From: Vavraia culicis subsp. floridensis | Taxonomy: Eukaryota > Microsporidia > Pleistophoridae | Length of the DNA: 64,000 nt | Assembly (NCBI RefSeq): GCF_000192795.1 | Contig: NW_007360617.1 | Location: 1-64,000, forward strand | Reading direction: 5' to 3' | Shown here: positions 37,952-48,538 of the stretch, in pieces | How the letters are laid out: each line of letters opens with the position of its first letter | Numbering within the stretch: the first letter of the stretch is position 1 | Position numbers and translations under genes: made by a program | Notes under the pieces: model-generated | Databases searched by the model: none | Seen by the model: the letters and a program-made list of their open reading frames with translations, nothing else | Told to the model about the DNA's origin: nothing

Positions 37952-39376
37952 ATGGAACAAATCGGCAAAAACACCGAAATAACGCAATCTGGCCAGGCAA
38001 TCCGCATAAACCTGTCGGCGTTCACCGGCCTAAACGCTCTGTTCTCATGCTCGCTCGGACCGGCAAGCACCACCAAAATGCTCATAAACTCAGCGGGCAT
38101 AAAGGTGCTGCGCGACGGGCGCAGTCTTCTCGATTCCGTGATGTTCACGCATCCGGTGACCACCATAATCAACAAGGCAGCTGTGCAGAGCCATGATCTG
38201 CTCGGTGACGGTGTGTGCACGTTTGTTGTGTTTGGCTCGCTCGTCTTTCAGAATGCGTTTGGACTGGTCACGTCCGGCCAGAACGTGCTGAAGGTCAATG
38301 AGGCGATTCTCAGGGACCTGAACCTTTTGATGGAGATGATAAATGGGGAGAAGGTTGCGCTGACAGACGGCGATCTGAAGAAGATGCTGTTTTACGTGTT
38401 GAACACGAAGATGGACGAGGATATGGCACAGCATTTCACGGATGTTGTGCTTAAGGCGTACAGGCCGAATCTGCAGATGGTGGAGACCATGAAAATGGAT
38501 GGTGATGCGTCTGAGAGCACGGTCATAGACGGACTGGTGCTTGATCATGGCGGCAGGCATCCGATGATGCCCAAGGAGGTGGAGAAGGCGTGTATTCTGA
38601 TCAGCAACATTTCGCTCGAGTACGAAAAGCCGGAGATAAATACCAATCTGTACTTCAAGAGCGCGGCCGAGCGTGAGAAATTCGTGGCAGGTGAGCGAGA
38701 AATTCTGAACAAGAAGATTGACCGGATATTGGAGCTCAAGAAGAGCGTGGAGGGCATGGGCAAAAAACTCGTGCTCATGACCGAGCGGGGAATAGATCTG
38801 CCATCGCTTGACAGGCTGAAGGGCATGCTTTGCCTGCGAAGAGTGAAGCGGAGGAATTTGGAGCGGCTGCTGAGGCTGTGCGGTGGCAGGCTCGTAACGG
38901 CCACCGATGACGTGCGCATGGAGTGCCTTGGTTATACGGGCAGCATAACGGTCAAGGAGGAGAAGGACAAGGCGTACACGTTCGTGACGAAAGCACCGTA
39001 CACGGGGTGTTCGACCGTGCTGATCTACGGCAGCAACAGCTACGAGATGGACAGAGTGCAGGTTGCGCTGAAGAGCGCGCTTAAGATCGTTGAGCTCACG
39101 AAAAATGCACCGTTCTATGTCAGAGGCGGGCCCACGAATTTCAAGCGCTGGTCAGAGCAGCTCAGTGCCGCGAACCAGGGCAGAACAGCAGTGTCTGAGG
39201 CGCTGTACCAGCTTTACAAAACAATTCGGGCAGATGACGGAAACGTGGTGGACTGCTTTGTTGGTCTGAGCCGAACACTTTTTAATGCTGGAATGGTCAG
39301 CAGCACGCTGTTGATGGTGGACGAAATTATAAAAGCGGGAAAGAGCGTTAAGGAAGAGAAGAATGAGCAGTCATAG
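37952..39376 (+). CDS. CCT6: Chaperonin CCT zeta subunit (CCT6)
   Basis: CCT6 is one of eight subunits of the cytosolic TRiC/CCT chaperonin that folds actin and tubulin. The 474-residue protein shows the equatorial start with GPASTTKM and the GDG motif (HDLLGDGVCTFVVFG). The zeta-typical segment GLVLDHGGRHPMMPKEVEKACILISNISLEYEKPEINTNLYFKSAAEREK is cut here as two runs: GLVLDHGGRHP, then SLEYEKPEINT and KSAAEREKF. It is shorter than the roughly 530 residues usual for the family, with losses in the apical domain and after GGxE: the C-terminal region reads FYVRGGPTNF, without the usual GAGAxE ATPase glutamate pattern. The ATG at 37952 follows CACCCTC and matches the family start; the open frame reaches back to 37775 without ATG. 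Confidence 0.92.
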   Translation: MEQIGKNTEITQSGQAIRINLSAFTGLNALFSCSLGPASTTKMLINSAGIKVLRDGRSLLDSVMFTHPVTTIINKAAVQSHDLLGDGVCTFVVFGSLVFQNAFGLVTSGQNVLKVNEAILRDLNLLMEMINGEKVALTDGDLKKMLFYVLNTKMDEDMAQHFTDVVLKAYRPNLQMVETMKMDGDASESTVIDGLVLDHGGRHPMMPKEVEKACILISNISLEYEKPEINTNLYFKSAAEREKFVAGEREILNKKIDRILELKKSVEGMGKKLVLMTERGIDLPSLDRLKGMLCLRRVKRRNLERLLRLCGGRLVTATDDVRMECLGYTGSITVKEEKDKAYTFVTKAPYTGCSTVLIYGSNSYEMDRVQVALKSALKIVELTKNAPFYVRGGPTNFKRWSEQLSAANQGRTAVSEALYQLYKTIRADDGNVVDCFVGLSRTLFNAGMVSSTLLMVDEIIKAGKSVKEEKNEQS

Positions 39377-40305
39377 GTTGAATTAAATGCTTGTTAGGTT
39401 ATGATCTGGCATGGGCACGCACGGTTTACCTCCGTGTTTCGTTGTGCACCTTCAGTCCCACTTTTTACAAAAAACTGTTCTGTGTACGCATCCCTGCGCC
39501 GTTCATCTCACACGGAACGATGATCAGCGCCAAAACCGCCAGCAGCATTTTTTGCCAAATTACGTTTATTCATCTTCTCATACCACACACCAAACAAAGT
39601 GCTCTTCAAAAAGAAATTATTTGACCACAAATTTACCTCACCATGGGCCTTACCGATCATCACAGTGCCCCTTTCACTATCCTTCAGCTGCGCTCCTCGA
39701 CCGATGTCAGGTGCGGCACGGAGCAGCTATTGGTCAATTTTTTGTTAATTTATTCATTTGAATGCCCAGGACACACCACAAGATCAGATAGCATCAACGT
39801 TTTTATCCCGTCCAACAAATAAGCAGAGATGGGCCGCTCATATTCAAGTCCCACACGAGCGGCCCACTTTTGATGATTTCTTTGCCGGTGATAAAAAGTT
39901 CTGGGCGGGAACGTCAGCCGAATTGCACAAAGACCAAATTTTACGTCATGAAACACAAAATAACAAATTCAAACCGATTAATTGCTACAAGACTTCACCT
40001 ATGCTGCAGTTGCCGTGTAACCCTGAGCTAGCCGTTACGTTCATGTCGGTGCACACGTCTCTAATATTACGGTTTTGTTAGCTGCCACGGATCCTCTGGC
40101 GTATCGCCCAATGCAACAAAACACTGTTCGTCCAATTCTTGCCAAAAACGCAGTCGCTCGCATACGGCCAATTTTAGCACGAAATGCTCGCAGCCGGGAA
40201 GAATTCGCTGAAAACCTCTCAACCAACCACACGTGCAACAGGCAAATGCATGTGTGCACCCTTACCTGTCATCTCAACCGTCCTATCATCTCTCAAAATC
40301 GTTTG
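39377..40305. other. Intergenic with one strong hairpin
   Basis: Contains an inverted repeat at 39830-39866. A 107-residue open frame (39758-40081) has somewhat protein-like composition but no ATG; I do not call it. Confidence 0.4.
39830..39866. repeat. 10-bp inverted repeat (TGGGCCGCTC / GAGCGGCCCA)
   Basis: Arms at 39830-39839 and 39857-39866 with a 17-nt loop; a hairpin about 450 nt downstream of CCT6. Confidence 0.7.
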
Positions 40306-40311
40306 CCCATC

Positions 40312-40521
40312 ATGGCATACAAACGAGGATTCAGACCATCCTATCGAACGCTATTCCTCCTCTTACTGCTTGCGCTCTTCATATCGATGTTCAGCGTGTA
40401 CTTTATGCACCATATTCAAAGAAATACGCTTGTTAGGGTGCTGGTAGGGCGCGAGATGGAGCAGAAGAGGCAGCAGAGGTGCAATCGTACCGCGATGAGC
40501 AAGTCTGTCCACGTACCGTAG
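40312..40521 (+). CDS. Small single-span membrane protein, 69 aa
   Basis: The basic N-terminus (MAYKRGFRPSYR) is followed by a hydrophobic segment of about 22 residues (13-35) and a basic, Gln-rich tail. The ATG is preceded by TTTGCCCATC, a C-run placed as in housekeeping genes of this window, which supports a real gene. I do not recognise the family; short ER or mitochondrial membrane subunits look like this. The frame continues upstream to 40075 but without conservation signs. Confidence 0.45.
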   Translation: MAYKRGFRPSYRTLFLLLLLALFISMFSVYFMHHIQRNTLVRVLVGREMEQKRQQRCNRTAMSKSVHVP

Positions 40522-40698
40522 ACAGCAGCCATGTACAAAATGCGGTGTATTGCTGTATAAAAGTAAAAGAGTACTTTTTAGTGGTTCTGTTATGCTCAGT
40601 GTGCCTGTGGCGGTTCGCAGAGTGTTCTACGGCATGGGCATGTGCAGGCTGAGAGATGAGCGTGTTGTAGTGCTTTAAGTTTTGTGATCACTCGTTCT

Positions 40699-41003
40699 GC
40701 CATTATCCATGAACTGCACGAATTCTCTCATGAACTGCTCGAGGATGTGCCTGGTGAAGGGCTTTGCCATTATCCATGAACTGCTCGAGGATGCGCCTGG
40801 TGAAGGGCTTTGCCATTATCCATGAACTGCTCGAGGATGCGCTTGGTGAAGGGCTTTGCCATTATCCATGAACTGCTCGAGGATGCGCCTGGTGAAGTGT
40901 TTTGCCATTATCCATGAACTGCTCGAATTCTCTCATGAACTGCTCGAGGATGCGCCTGGTGAAGGGCTTTGCCATTATCCATGAACTGCACGAATTCTCT
41001 CTG
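40699..41003. repeat. 46-bp minisatellite, about 6 copies
   Basis: Units begin with GCCATTATCCATGAACTGCT at 40699, 40766, 40812, 40858, 40904 and 40971. The first and fifth units are 21 bp longer through an internal duplication (GAATTCTCTCATGAACTGCTC). The period is not a multiple of three. Confidence 0.95.
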
Positions 41004-41146
41004 GTCCATTTGTTGTGCCTGACCGCGTTACCGCATTAAATGGGAACAAAAGCAAGGCGTGTCGTAGAACGAGCGCGCTCACTGCATTAAATACAAAATG
41101 TGGTATAAAAAGGTTTTGGTACTTCTATTTACTTCAGACTCCTGCT

Positions 41147-42475
41147 CTACGCGATAGCCCCTTCGCGTTCGAACATCGATCTTTCACTCGAATCCCTTTC
41201 TCTCTTCAAACGGCAGTGAGATGAACTTCTATCATCGCTTCTATCATCAAATCTTTCTTCACTTCTTTCCTCACATCTATCTTTACATCTTTCATCGCTC
41301 CTTTCCTCTTTTTCTTTACAAATTTTCACATCAAATCCCTTTCTCTGGCACGGATCACAAAACGATGCTTCCCCCATGCACCGCTCATGTGGTTTGCACC
41401 GTATGCAATGTTCAAGCTTTCGGATCAACGGACATTTTCTTCTCTTTCTGTGCCTCTTGTACGGATACACGTACGAATTCTTACACAAGCTGGGATGGTT
41501 GTTCTCCTCAAAGGGATTGACAACGTAGTAGTAGTTGAAATTGTAGTTGTACCGTATCAGCGGGTACAATGGCTTTCTGTGGTGCTCCTTTGGATAGCAA
41601 TGGCGTTGCCATTGCTTGGGCAGAACTGATCCACAGGGACTAGAGGCTGAGATGTTCACCGGTAGACATTTGGGCATTGGTGATGGCCACAGTTGATTGG
41701 TTGAATGACTCCGCGACCGGGGCCGTTGGTTGTAAAAACCATTGTTGGTGTCACTCGATGGTTCCGAATAGCGACTGTGCTCATCTACATCTGAGTATTC
41801 TGCGTGTGTATTTCTGTCTGGTGACATTCTGTCATCATAGGAAGGATTGCTCATGTTGAATAGGCACCGGTTCACATTTGGATAGCCTGGCAGGGAATGC
41901 GGCTGAGGCCTGTGACAGGGAGATGCAATTTCTATGGTTGGTGGGCGGTAGGTTGGCTGTAAGGTCGTCAATTGGGAGTGGGGCTGCTGGGGCTTGAGAC
42001 ACGTGGAAGAGATCTCTATGGTTGGTGGGCGGTAGGTTGGCTGTAAGGTCGTCAATTGGGAGTGGGGCTGCTGAGGCTTGAGACACGCGGACGAGATCTC
42101 TATGGTTGGTGGGCGGTAGGTTGGCTGTAAGGGTTGTGCACAGGGGACTGGCACTGGTGTTCCGACAGGTTGTTGATATCCAAATACACAGAAGGCGGCA
42201 TTGGCGTTGTTTGTTTGGGGGTTGTAGGGTGCCAATGCGCCATTCGATCTGAGAACAAGGTCGCTGTAAACACCGTTCCATCCGTTTACAGCGGCTGCCT
42301 CAACTCCTGACCGTCTTAGAACATCAAGTAAGTGCGGTAGGTTCTGCGTTGTGGCCATAACACTTGGGCATCCTAGCTCACGGCATATTTGGCTGGGGGG
42401 TTGGTTGGGTCTTCCGCCGATGAGACATATTCTTGCGCAAGCGATAGCAGCAAGGCAAATGAAAGTGTGCAGCAT
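41147..42475 (-). CDS. Secreted Cys-containing repeat protein, 442 aa
   Basis: The N-terminus is a signal peptide (hydrophobic residues 3-18, with a plausible cleavage site after Ala/Gly near 14-21). Residues 30-110 form a compact Cys-containing domain (CRELGCPSV, VNGWNGVYSDLVL). Then come three copies of a 28-residue Pro/Gln-rich unit around LQPTYRPPTIEISSxCLKPQ (about 117-195). The central part is Ser/Asn/Pro/Tyr-rich. Near residues 345-395 there is a Cys-rich patch (CIRCKPHERCMGEASFCDPC). The C-terminus is highly charged (ERCKDRCEERSEERFDDRSDD). Function unknown; a spore-wall or polar-tube-associated role is possible. TATAAATAC lies 19-28 nt before the ATG. Confidence 0.72.
   Translation of the reverse strand: MLHTFICLAAIACARICLIGGRPNQPPSQICRELGCPSVMATTQNLPHLLDVLRRSGVEAAAVNGWNGVYSDLVLRSNGALAPYNPQTNNANAAFCVFGYQQPVGTPVPVPCAQPLQPTYRPPTIEISSACLKPQQPHSQLTTLQPTYRPPTIEISSTCLKPQQPHSQLTTLQPTYRPPTIEIASPCHRPQPHSLPGYPNVNRCLFNMSNPSYDDRMSPDRNTHAEYSDVDEHSRYSEPSSDTNNGFYNQRPRSRSHSTNQLWPSPMPKCLPVNISASSPCGSVLPKQWQRHCYPKEHHRKPLYPLIRYNYNFNYYYVVNPFEENNHPSLCKNSYVYPYKRHRKRRKCPLIRKLEHCIRCKPHERCMGEASFCDPCQRKGFDVKICKEKEERSDERCKDRCEERSEERFDDRSDDRSSSHCRLKRERDSSERSMFEREGAIA
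41940..42135 (-). repeat. 84-bp tandem repeat coding a 28-aa Pro-rich unit
   Basis: Copies with GGTTGGTGGGCGGTAGGTTG starting near 41936, 42020 and 42104 (plus strand); nearly identical and in frame. Confidence 0.9.
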
Positions 42476-42493
42476 ATGGTGCGTTTTCGCTAC

Positions 42494-42503
42494 GTATTTA
42501 TAC
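42494..42503 (-). promoter_or_regulatory. TATA box of the 442-aa secreted-protein gene
   Basis: GTATAAATAC on the minus strand, 19-28 nt upstream of the ATG at 42475. Confidence 0.6.
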
Positions 42504-44148
42504 CTTTTTTGTGATAAATTCTAGATCAATTGCTTGTACATTTACGGTTAATGTATCATTTAAAAGGTGCTTAAAACGGGCAAAAATAGGCTTGCTTGCT
42601 TAACGGCAACAATTCCTGGTGATGGTGCGTAGGACCGTGTTCACGGTAAGAATTAGAACTGCTTTTTCTAAGCAGCAAGTGCTCTTCGTTCCAAAAATAT
42701 GCACCAATTGTGCCATAAAACTGATCCGATAATTAATTTATAGCACATATCTGTTGTTCGATCGTTTATTAAATCACTATTTGCTCGTTGCAGCTCCTCA
42801 AATTACACGGTAAAGCGGTGCAATCAGATCGTGGAGAGGGCGGGTAGCACGCAGGTTTGCCCTGTCTGGTGCTTTTACACTGCGTGTGATTGATTGGCAG
42901 GAAAACGAACAAAAAATAGGGCGCGTCTTAAAAAGGAGTATTTGGGCCCAACAGCGCTTTTCACACACGGTTACAGCACGTTAACTCCAAATTTTGTTCA
43001 CGGCCAGCAAAGAACGTTAATTAAATTAATTGTGATTTGATCATGAATTGCGATCATATCGATTTTATAGGTCAACGGTTCGTTAATACATCAAAAAATG
43101 GCTAGGAAAGTTTTGGATGTGAGCGCATTCGTACAAATCGTAGGAACACGTCTTGCACCGCTGCCTCGAACCACAAGGTCGATTGGTGAGATCAGGAAAT
43201 GGTTGATGTGCGGTTTGTTCGTTGTGCATCGCGTGCAAACAAATTAGTACGTGAACAGAAGAACGTATAACGCTAAATGTAGCGTATCGAAGCGGTAGCG
43301 CGTGTTTGTGAGAGGAATTGGCCATTATACCCGGTATTAACATCTGAGAGAACGAATCTTTTAATAAGTCTTTGAGCCGCTGACAGCGGCAGTGAACGTG
43401 TTCGTATCGTAATCGTGGAGCAAGTACGTTCAAATTAGGTATTGGGGCGGTTGTTCCCGCTATGAGTCTCTTAGGGCAGTTTGTTGCGGTGCAATGGTTG
43501 CAGACCAATCCTTTGCCAATTTAATTCATAGAACAGTGAAAATAGCAATTTACTCGTTCATACACCCAAAGGATTTGCGCTGTTACGGATTAGAAAATGA
43601 GATGCACCTCTTTGATACGAGAACGCTGTGACATAGAGAATTTGTTCAGAGAATACCACCGCTACTGAGCTATAAATGTGCAAAATATGCCGAGTAGCAG
43701 AAACTGTAAATTAAAGTGCGCACTTTACGTGTTTTAATGGCAGAAATGCTGATGGCACAGGGTTAAAGAGTGCAATTTATCTATGGTAGCTGGTAATTTG
43801 CACAGCTGGTTCGGAATTGAAGAGCTTGTTCCGTAATTTACTACTCCATCTTCTTGCACGGATAGTTTGGTACAAATAATAAAGGAAATTAAAAGTACTT
43901 CCTATTTTTGTACACAGGCAGTAAAAATGAGTACACCGTATGATCGTGTTTAAATTTAGTGTAAACACCTGAATAAATAGCGAAAACAGCAATTTTAAGT
44001 TTTTGTGCCATTTAAATTTACAGATGATCCGCTGCTCATGGGCATGTCCCACAATGCTGAGGTATTATTGCCCAATATGGCAAACAAAGTAGAACACACG
44101 GTATATGAGCAATGTATGTACCATGTACAGCAATGAACGCATATAATA
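42504..44148. other. Long gene-free stretch
   Basis: Minus-strand open frames at 43083-43508 and 43777-44052 lack an ATG at their start and have no promoter element. I see no gene. Confidence 0.4.
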
Positions 44149-44252
44149 GCATTTAACACCATTTAATAGCATTTAACACCATTTAATAACATTTAACACC
44201 ATTTAATAACGTTTAACACCATTTAATAACGTTTAACACCATTTAATAACGC
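44149..44252. repeat. 20-bp AT-rich tandem repeat (ATTTAACACCATTTAATAAC)
   Basis: Five copies with progressive single-base changes (AATAGC to AATAAC, ATTTAAC to GTTTAAC), which shows stepwise expansion. Confidence 0.9.
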
Positions 44253-44638
44253 TATATGTTGTGAAACCGTTCATACACAGCAGAATATCTGCACTCGTCA
44301 AAATGCTCCGCTTTCTTCGCCAATCGGTGCTTTAACTTTGTATCACTGCCAAGTATTTGAAGTAATCGATCATAATTAACAGTTTGTGATCATTCAACTG
44401 CTCTGACAGCTCAAACACTCTCGATTGGCAGGTCTCGTGCACAGACAAAGCAGTGAAACGATCGCACACTAACAGCAATGTTGGTTGGTGAACAGTCCGT
44501 TCATACCACACGGTTCATCTCCAACTTACCAATTTGTGAATGGATAGGCAGCGGACAGAGAGATGTGTCCTTTGAACAAGGTTCATGTATTCTGGCAACT
44601 GATAAAACGGGTATGACAAGTCCATGTTTATTCTTTGG
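44253..44638. other. Intergenic, downstream of the 607-aa protein gene
   Basis: AATAAA on the minus strand lies about 10 nt beyond the stop of the 607-aa protein gene. No gene seen. Confidence 0.4.
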
Positions 44639-46462
44639 TTAGAACGTTGTGTCATAAGCGAGTTCGTACGATTGGATTGAACCGAACATAGGTGAATCAG
44701 CGGAGCATCTTCTAAGATTTGCTAGGAAGGTCTTAATCAATTCCTTGTTCGCCGATGCGTAAAACGATAAATGTGCTAAGTAATTCGGATTGGCAGCAAT
44801 ATCAACATTCCCTGTGGCACTTGGCCCGGCAGTGGTGTCCAACTCATGTGGCACAGATGATGCTGGTCGGCAACACGACTCACCACTCAGGTGCTGACAA
44901 CCACTTTGTTCCACGGGTGGTGCTGTGTTCTGCTCGTTCTCGCTTGATTTCGTACATGTGACTGCCGAATCATCCTGTTCTACGCTTTTAGTCGGTTCAT
45001 TGCTGGGAGCTATTTGGTTTGTTCCAATGCATGAGGATGTCTCTGACACTTGAGTGACATCGAACCGAACATGAGTGTTTTGTACGACCGTAGCATATTT
45101 TTCGTGACCATTTGGCAATGATCCTGCTGTATTCTGCATTTTACCGTTTATAGGACGTACGAAAGTGCTCGAGTCCATTTTTAAAGCCTGTTTACCTGTG
45201 TATGGTGCAAATTGAGGAAACTCCCTGACCCTAGAAACCCGTTCTTTATCATTTTTGTGGCCTGAGTCGGCATTTCTATTCTCCGAAGTTGTGGTGTTGC
45301 TGAGCGTTTGCCGATAATTTTCCTGAGAAACGCTGTTCTTTCTTTCACATTTCTTTGAAAGAGTGCCAAAAGGAGAAAACGAGCAATCAGAAGCCGCAAA
45401 TACACCAGAATTGCCCCGTCTTTGTGGCACGATATACTTCTCAACACTTTTGTTACGATCAGTGTCCAATGCATTTTGCCGAAAGAATTGTTCTGGATTG
45501 TTCAACCAGCTCGGCTCCAACTTCTGTGCTGGACGTGTTACGTCGATCGGTACTGAACACTGATCTGTAGAAGCGTGTGATTCATCATTTATTATCGTTT
45601 CTGAGTCTGCTAACACTGAAGTATTGCGTTCATCCTCTGATTTTGCTGCTGTTTCGTAGACTGCACCATCTGAACGGGCATGCGGCATAGGTGCTTCCTC
45701 CTTTGTAACAAGTTCTGGACATTCTTCGTTTGGTTTTGCTTGTTTCAGCTGCTCTGGCCGAATAAGTCTCCGTTGCTTCAGGTGTCCGAGCTGCCATCCC
45801 ATGTGATCGTGCTTTGTTTCTGCCGAACTGAGTTGTTGCTGTGAGCGTTGTGCCGTTGTTTCTGAATCGGATACGGCCATGCCGTCTCTTTCCGGTGCTT
45901 GGGCTAAACACCGCTTAGTTCCCTCCGATTGTTCTAATGACGGCTTCGTTCGTTCATATACGCGATTTAATTCCGAGGTACGATCAACTCTTTTTTGTGG
46001 CGATAAATCAGTTGCAGGTATGCTGTGCGTTTCGTCCACGGCATTCTTTGCCGATTTGTAATGGGATGGACATTTTCCATCAGTCCGCAGCTCTACCACT
46101 TTGACAATTTCGGCACCTCCGCTTTTCGTTCGCCTGCTCGACATGGCTGCCCCAATCATTCGAATTGTGTTTGCCTTGAACTTCAGATCAAGCCCTGGTA
46201 TATCACCAGAATATTTTAGCACAGCCTTGGACAACAAATCAGACAATTTATTAAAACAGCACAAATAGGCCGCCATCGTTTTTCTCAAAGATCTGTTCTG
46301 TATCATATTGATGATTTGATGGTTAATTCTGATACTCTCAGTAAATTTGCCGTTACTTACTTCGAATTCAACATCTTTACTCTGCAACAGTTTCTCTAGC
46401 GATGGTCTTGTGAACCAAAGAATGAACCACAATACGAATTTGAACATGCCATTGCGGTGCAT
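44639..46462 (-). CDS. Putative secreted or membrane-anchored protein, 607 aa
   Basis: A hydrophobic, Trp/Phe-rich segment (residues 7-18) follows a short basic start, as in a signal peptide. Residues 20-115 form a compact helical region with Cys68-Cys69 and a basic patch. The remainder is long, polar and disordered, rich in Ser, Thr, Glu and Gln, with scattered cysteines and a Cys/His-containing patch near 545-560 (CQHLSGESCC). No repeats and no known domain. The ATG was taken as the first Met; a second Met at residue 6 is equally possible. A TATTTATT-like element is close upstream, less clear than in neighbouring genes. Confidence 0.65.
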   Translation of the reverse strand: MHRNGMFKFVLWFILWFTRPSLEKLLQSKDVEFEVSNGKFTESIRINHQIINMIQNRSLRKTMAAYLCCFNKLSDLLSKAVLKYSGDIPGLDLKFKANTIRMIGAAMSSRRTKSGGAEIVKVVELRTDGKCPSHYKSAKNAVDETHSIPATDLSPQKRVDRTSELNRVYERTKPSLEQSEGTKRCLAQAPERDGMAVSDSETTAQRSQQQLSSAETKHDHMGWQLGHLKQRRLIRPEQLKQAKPNEECPELVTKEEAPMPHARSDGAVYETAAKSEDERNTSVLADSETIINDESHASTDQCSVPIDVTRPAQKLEPSWLNNPEQFFRQNALDTDRNKSVEKYIVPQRRGNSGVFAASDCSFSPFGTLSKKCERKNSVSQENYRQTLSNTTTSENRNADSGHKNDKERVSRVREFPQFAPYTGKQALKMDSSTFVRPINGKMQNTAGSLPNGHEKYATVVQNTHVRFDVTQVSETSSCIGTNQIAPSNEPTKSVEQDDSAVTCTKSSENEQNTAPPVEQSGCQHLSGESCCRPASSVPHELDTTAGPSATGNVDIAANPNYLAHLSFYASANKELIKTFLANLRRCSADSPMFGSIQSYELAYDTTF

Positions 46463-47610
46463 ATCACATCAATAAATACTTTTCAATTTACTGCATTGGT
46501 AAAAATGCGGAATTAAGTGAAAGCACAGTGGGCAAGCGGGACTTGGCTGTAAAAAGAGTATTTTAGTACGAGCTCAAGTATTTGTGCACAGAAATTAGCT
46601 ATTGCACACAAATTTGTGGTATACGGTGATGAATACATGAGTGAGTAGTTCGGAGCGGAATGTGGAGTGATACATGTTTTGCCGCTTTTTTGTTCTTTGA
46701 ACAATAAAATGTCTTTATCGCCGAATCGGACGAATAACGATAAAAAGAGTTAATTATCAGTTTAGGAGTGCTTATTGAATATTTTATAAATAAAAAAGGT
46801 GAAAAGCAATTTGAGCGTACCGTGTGCATAACGAAGAGAAGTATATTTTTGTAAAACGCAATACGAGGGACATACCTGCACATTACGTGTGTCTTGCGCT
46901 CATCTACCGTAATAAGTACCAAGGAGCAGCCGGGTAAATCTACGCAAAGTATGGCAAGTACCTCCTATGGTAGAGCTAAAAGAAGAGTGCCGTGCTCAAA
47001 CATCGTTTGATACTTCTATAAACGATGTGGAATTAAGAACAAATGGCGTAATCGCTGCTTAAAGAGATGCTCGCCAGTGTTAGCACAAAGACGTAGTATT
47101 ATCTGCAAATATTCTACCGCTCGATTGCTTTACACAATTCATAGCGAAGTATTTTGATGGAAATAATGGTTAAAGTGTTGGAACGGTAATATTCGTAGAA
47201 TATGACAACGCAGTCACAGTTAAATATGCTACGTGTTGGTTTGTAAAGAATTATCGGTTGACCTGTGGTTAAGATGGCACTTCATCTCATCAAGCCTTCA
47301 CGACCAGCCGATTACTACAATTGAGTGAACGTGTAAGAACGTGCAAATGAACCAAAAATTGTGCAACTTGGTATTTATCAGCGTATCATTGCGATAAATG
47401 TGGCGTGCAACAGTATAAGAAGCTGTTTGCACCGATATTAGCACAAAACATCGTTTTAAACGGAATAAGCAGGTTCGGGCTATGATTACACCGGATTGTG
47501 CCTTTTCAGACAAGGAAATCCCTGTAATATCATATTAACCAACGTGCCACCGGTATGAAGCGTGTGCTGAGAAACACCCGGTGGTATTTTTAAAAACGTA
47601 CCGAGCTCGT
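46463..47610. other. Gene-free stretch
   Basis: No convincing ORF on either strand, no repeats, no RNA motif recognised. Confidence 0.4.
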
Positions 47611-47682
47611 TTATCCTTTCTTAATGCCTGGACCGGTACCAAACTTGGAGGGCTTCTGGCCATTGGTTTGTTCACCTGCCAT
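47611..47682 (-). CDS. Micro-ORF, 23 aa, uncertain
   Basis: ATG to stop encodes a hydrophilic peptide rich in Gly and Lys (motifs GQKPSKFGTG and PGIKKG). Its composition is unlike random frames in this AT-rich region. There is no TATA or C-run at the usual spacing. It could be the end of a spliced gene, a microprotein or chance. Confidence 0.2.
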   Translation of the reverse strand: MAGEQTNGQKPSKFGTGPGIKKG

Positions 47683-48520
47683 ATTTCACATACAAAACGA
47701 ATTTTCTAGCACGTTGAACTCAGTGCCATGACAGTTCTTGTCTCAAACAATTAAAGTCAGAATTATTTTACCTGAGAACTCAGCCGATCAAAACAGAAAG
47801 ACTACAACGGTTTTTGCATTTCACACGGTTGCTTCACCATTTACTAAAAATGAAAGAAACGAAATCGTGATGCTTTCTTCAGGCCTTTTATTCTGCTATA
47901 TCTATGGCATAGTGTTCTATCGACAATTACAACACATTTTGGTTGCCATGATGCTCTTTACAGCATCGATCTTGGTAACCGATTACAAATGTACAACTCG
48001 GATGTTAACAGCAATTGGCAGCAAGCTTAGAGTGCCGTTACATCATTGAACTGCTTAATACTGGTATTACATCATTAATTACACCACCTTGTATCACACA
48101 GCGAAGTACTCAATTGTTTGATATCACATCGTACGCAGCGAACCATTAATTGTAAACGAACACAGCGATCCGATCATACACCGTTCCATTCGGAGATTGC
48201 AAACCGTAGCGTATTGCCTGAGAGATAAACAAATGTACTTTTAGTGAAAGCACATCGCTGCAAAGACTGTGCGTCCAGAAGCAAAAAACAGCAAATAAAT
48301 ACGATTAAATTTTATCCTTGCCGAGCACCTATTTGCTTTTCTAACGTGTACTGCGAGCCTAAGCAGGATAGTAAGTTATTGATTTGTCATTGTGACAGAG
48401 CTTATCCACACTTGGAAATTTGCACCTGGCTGCAGAAATGCTCTACTCAACTCTGAAAACTAATTTTTATGTTCTGAACCGGATAAATAACCAGAGAAAG
48501 ATTCGATGAGAAATAAACGG
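47683..48520. other. Intergenic, no gene seen
   Basis: The open frame 47738-48049 lacks an ATG at its start. Confidence 0.35.
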
Positions 48521-48538
48521 CCCTAATGAGTGCCATAT

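Noticed and set aside
39758..40081. 107-codon frame with somewhat protein-like composition
   Set aside because: No ATG at its start, no GTAAGT nearby that could supply a start exon, and no promoter element.
43083..43508. 141-codon Cys-containing minus-strand frame
   Set aside because: Starts with TTG, first ATG is deep inside, no promoter signal.
44556..44566. ACAGAGAGATG word resembling the U6 snRNA ACAGAGA box
   Set aside because: The rest of the U6 core (AGC triad and internal stem-loop) is not found next to it.
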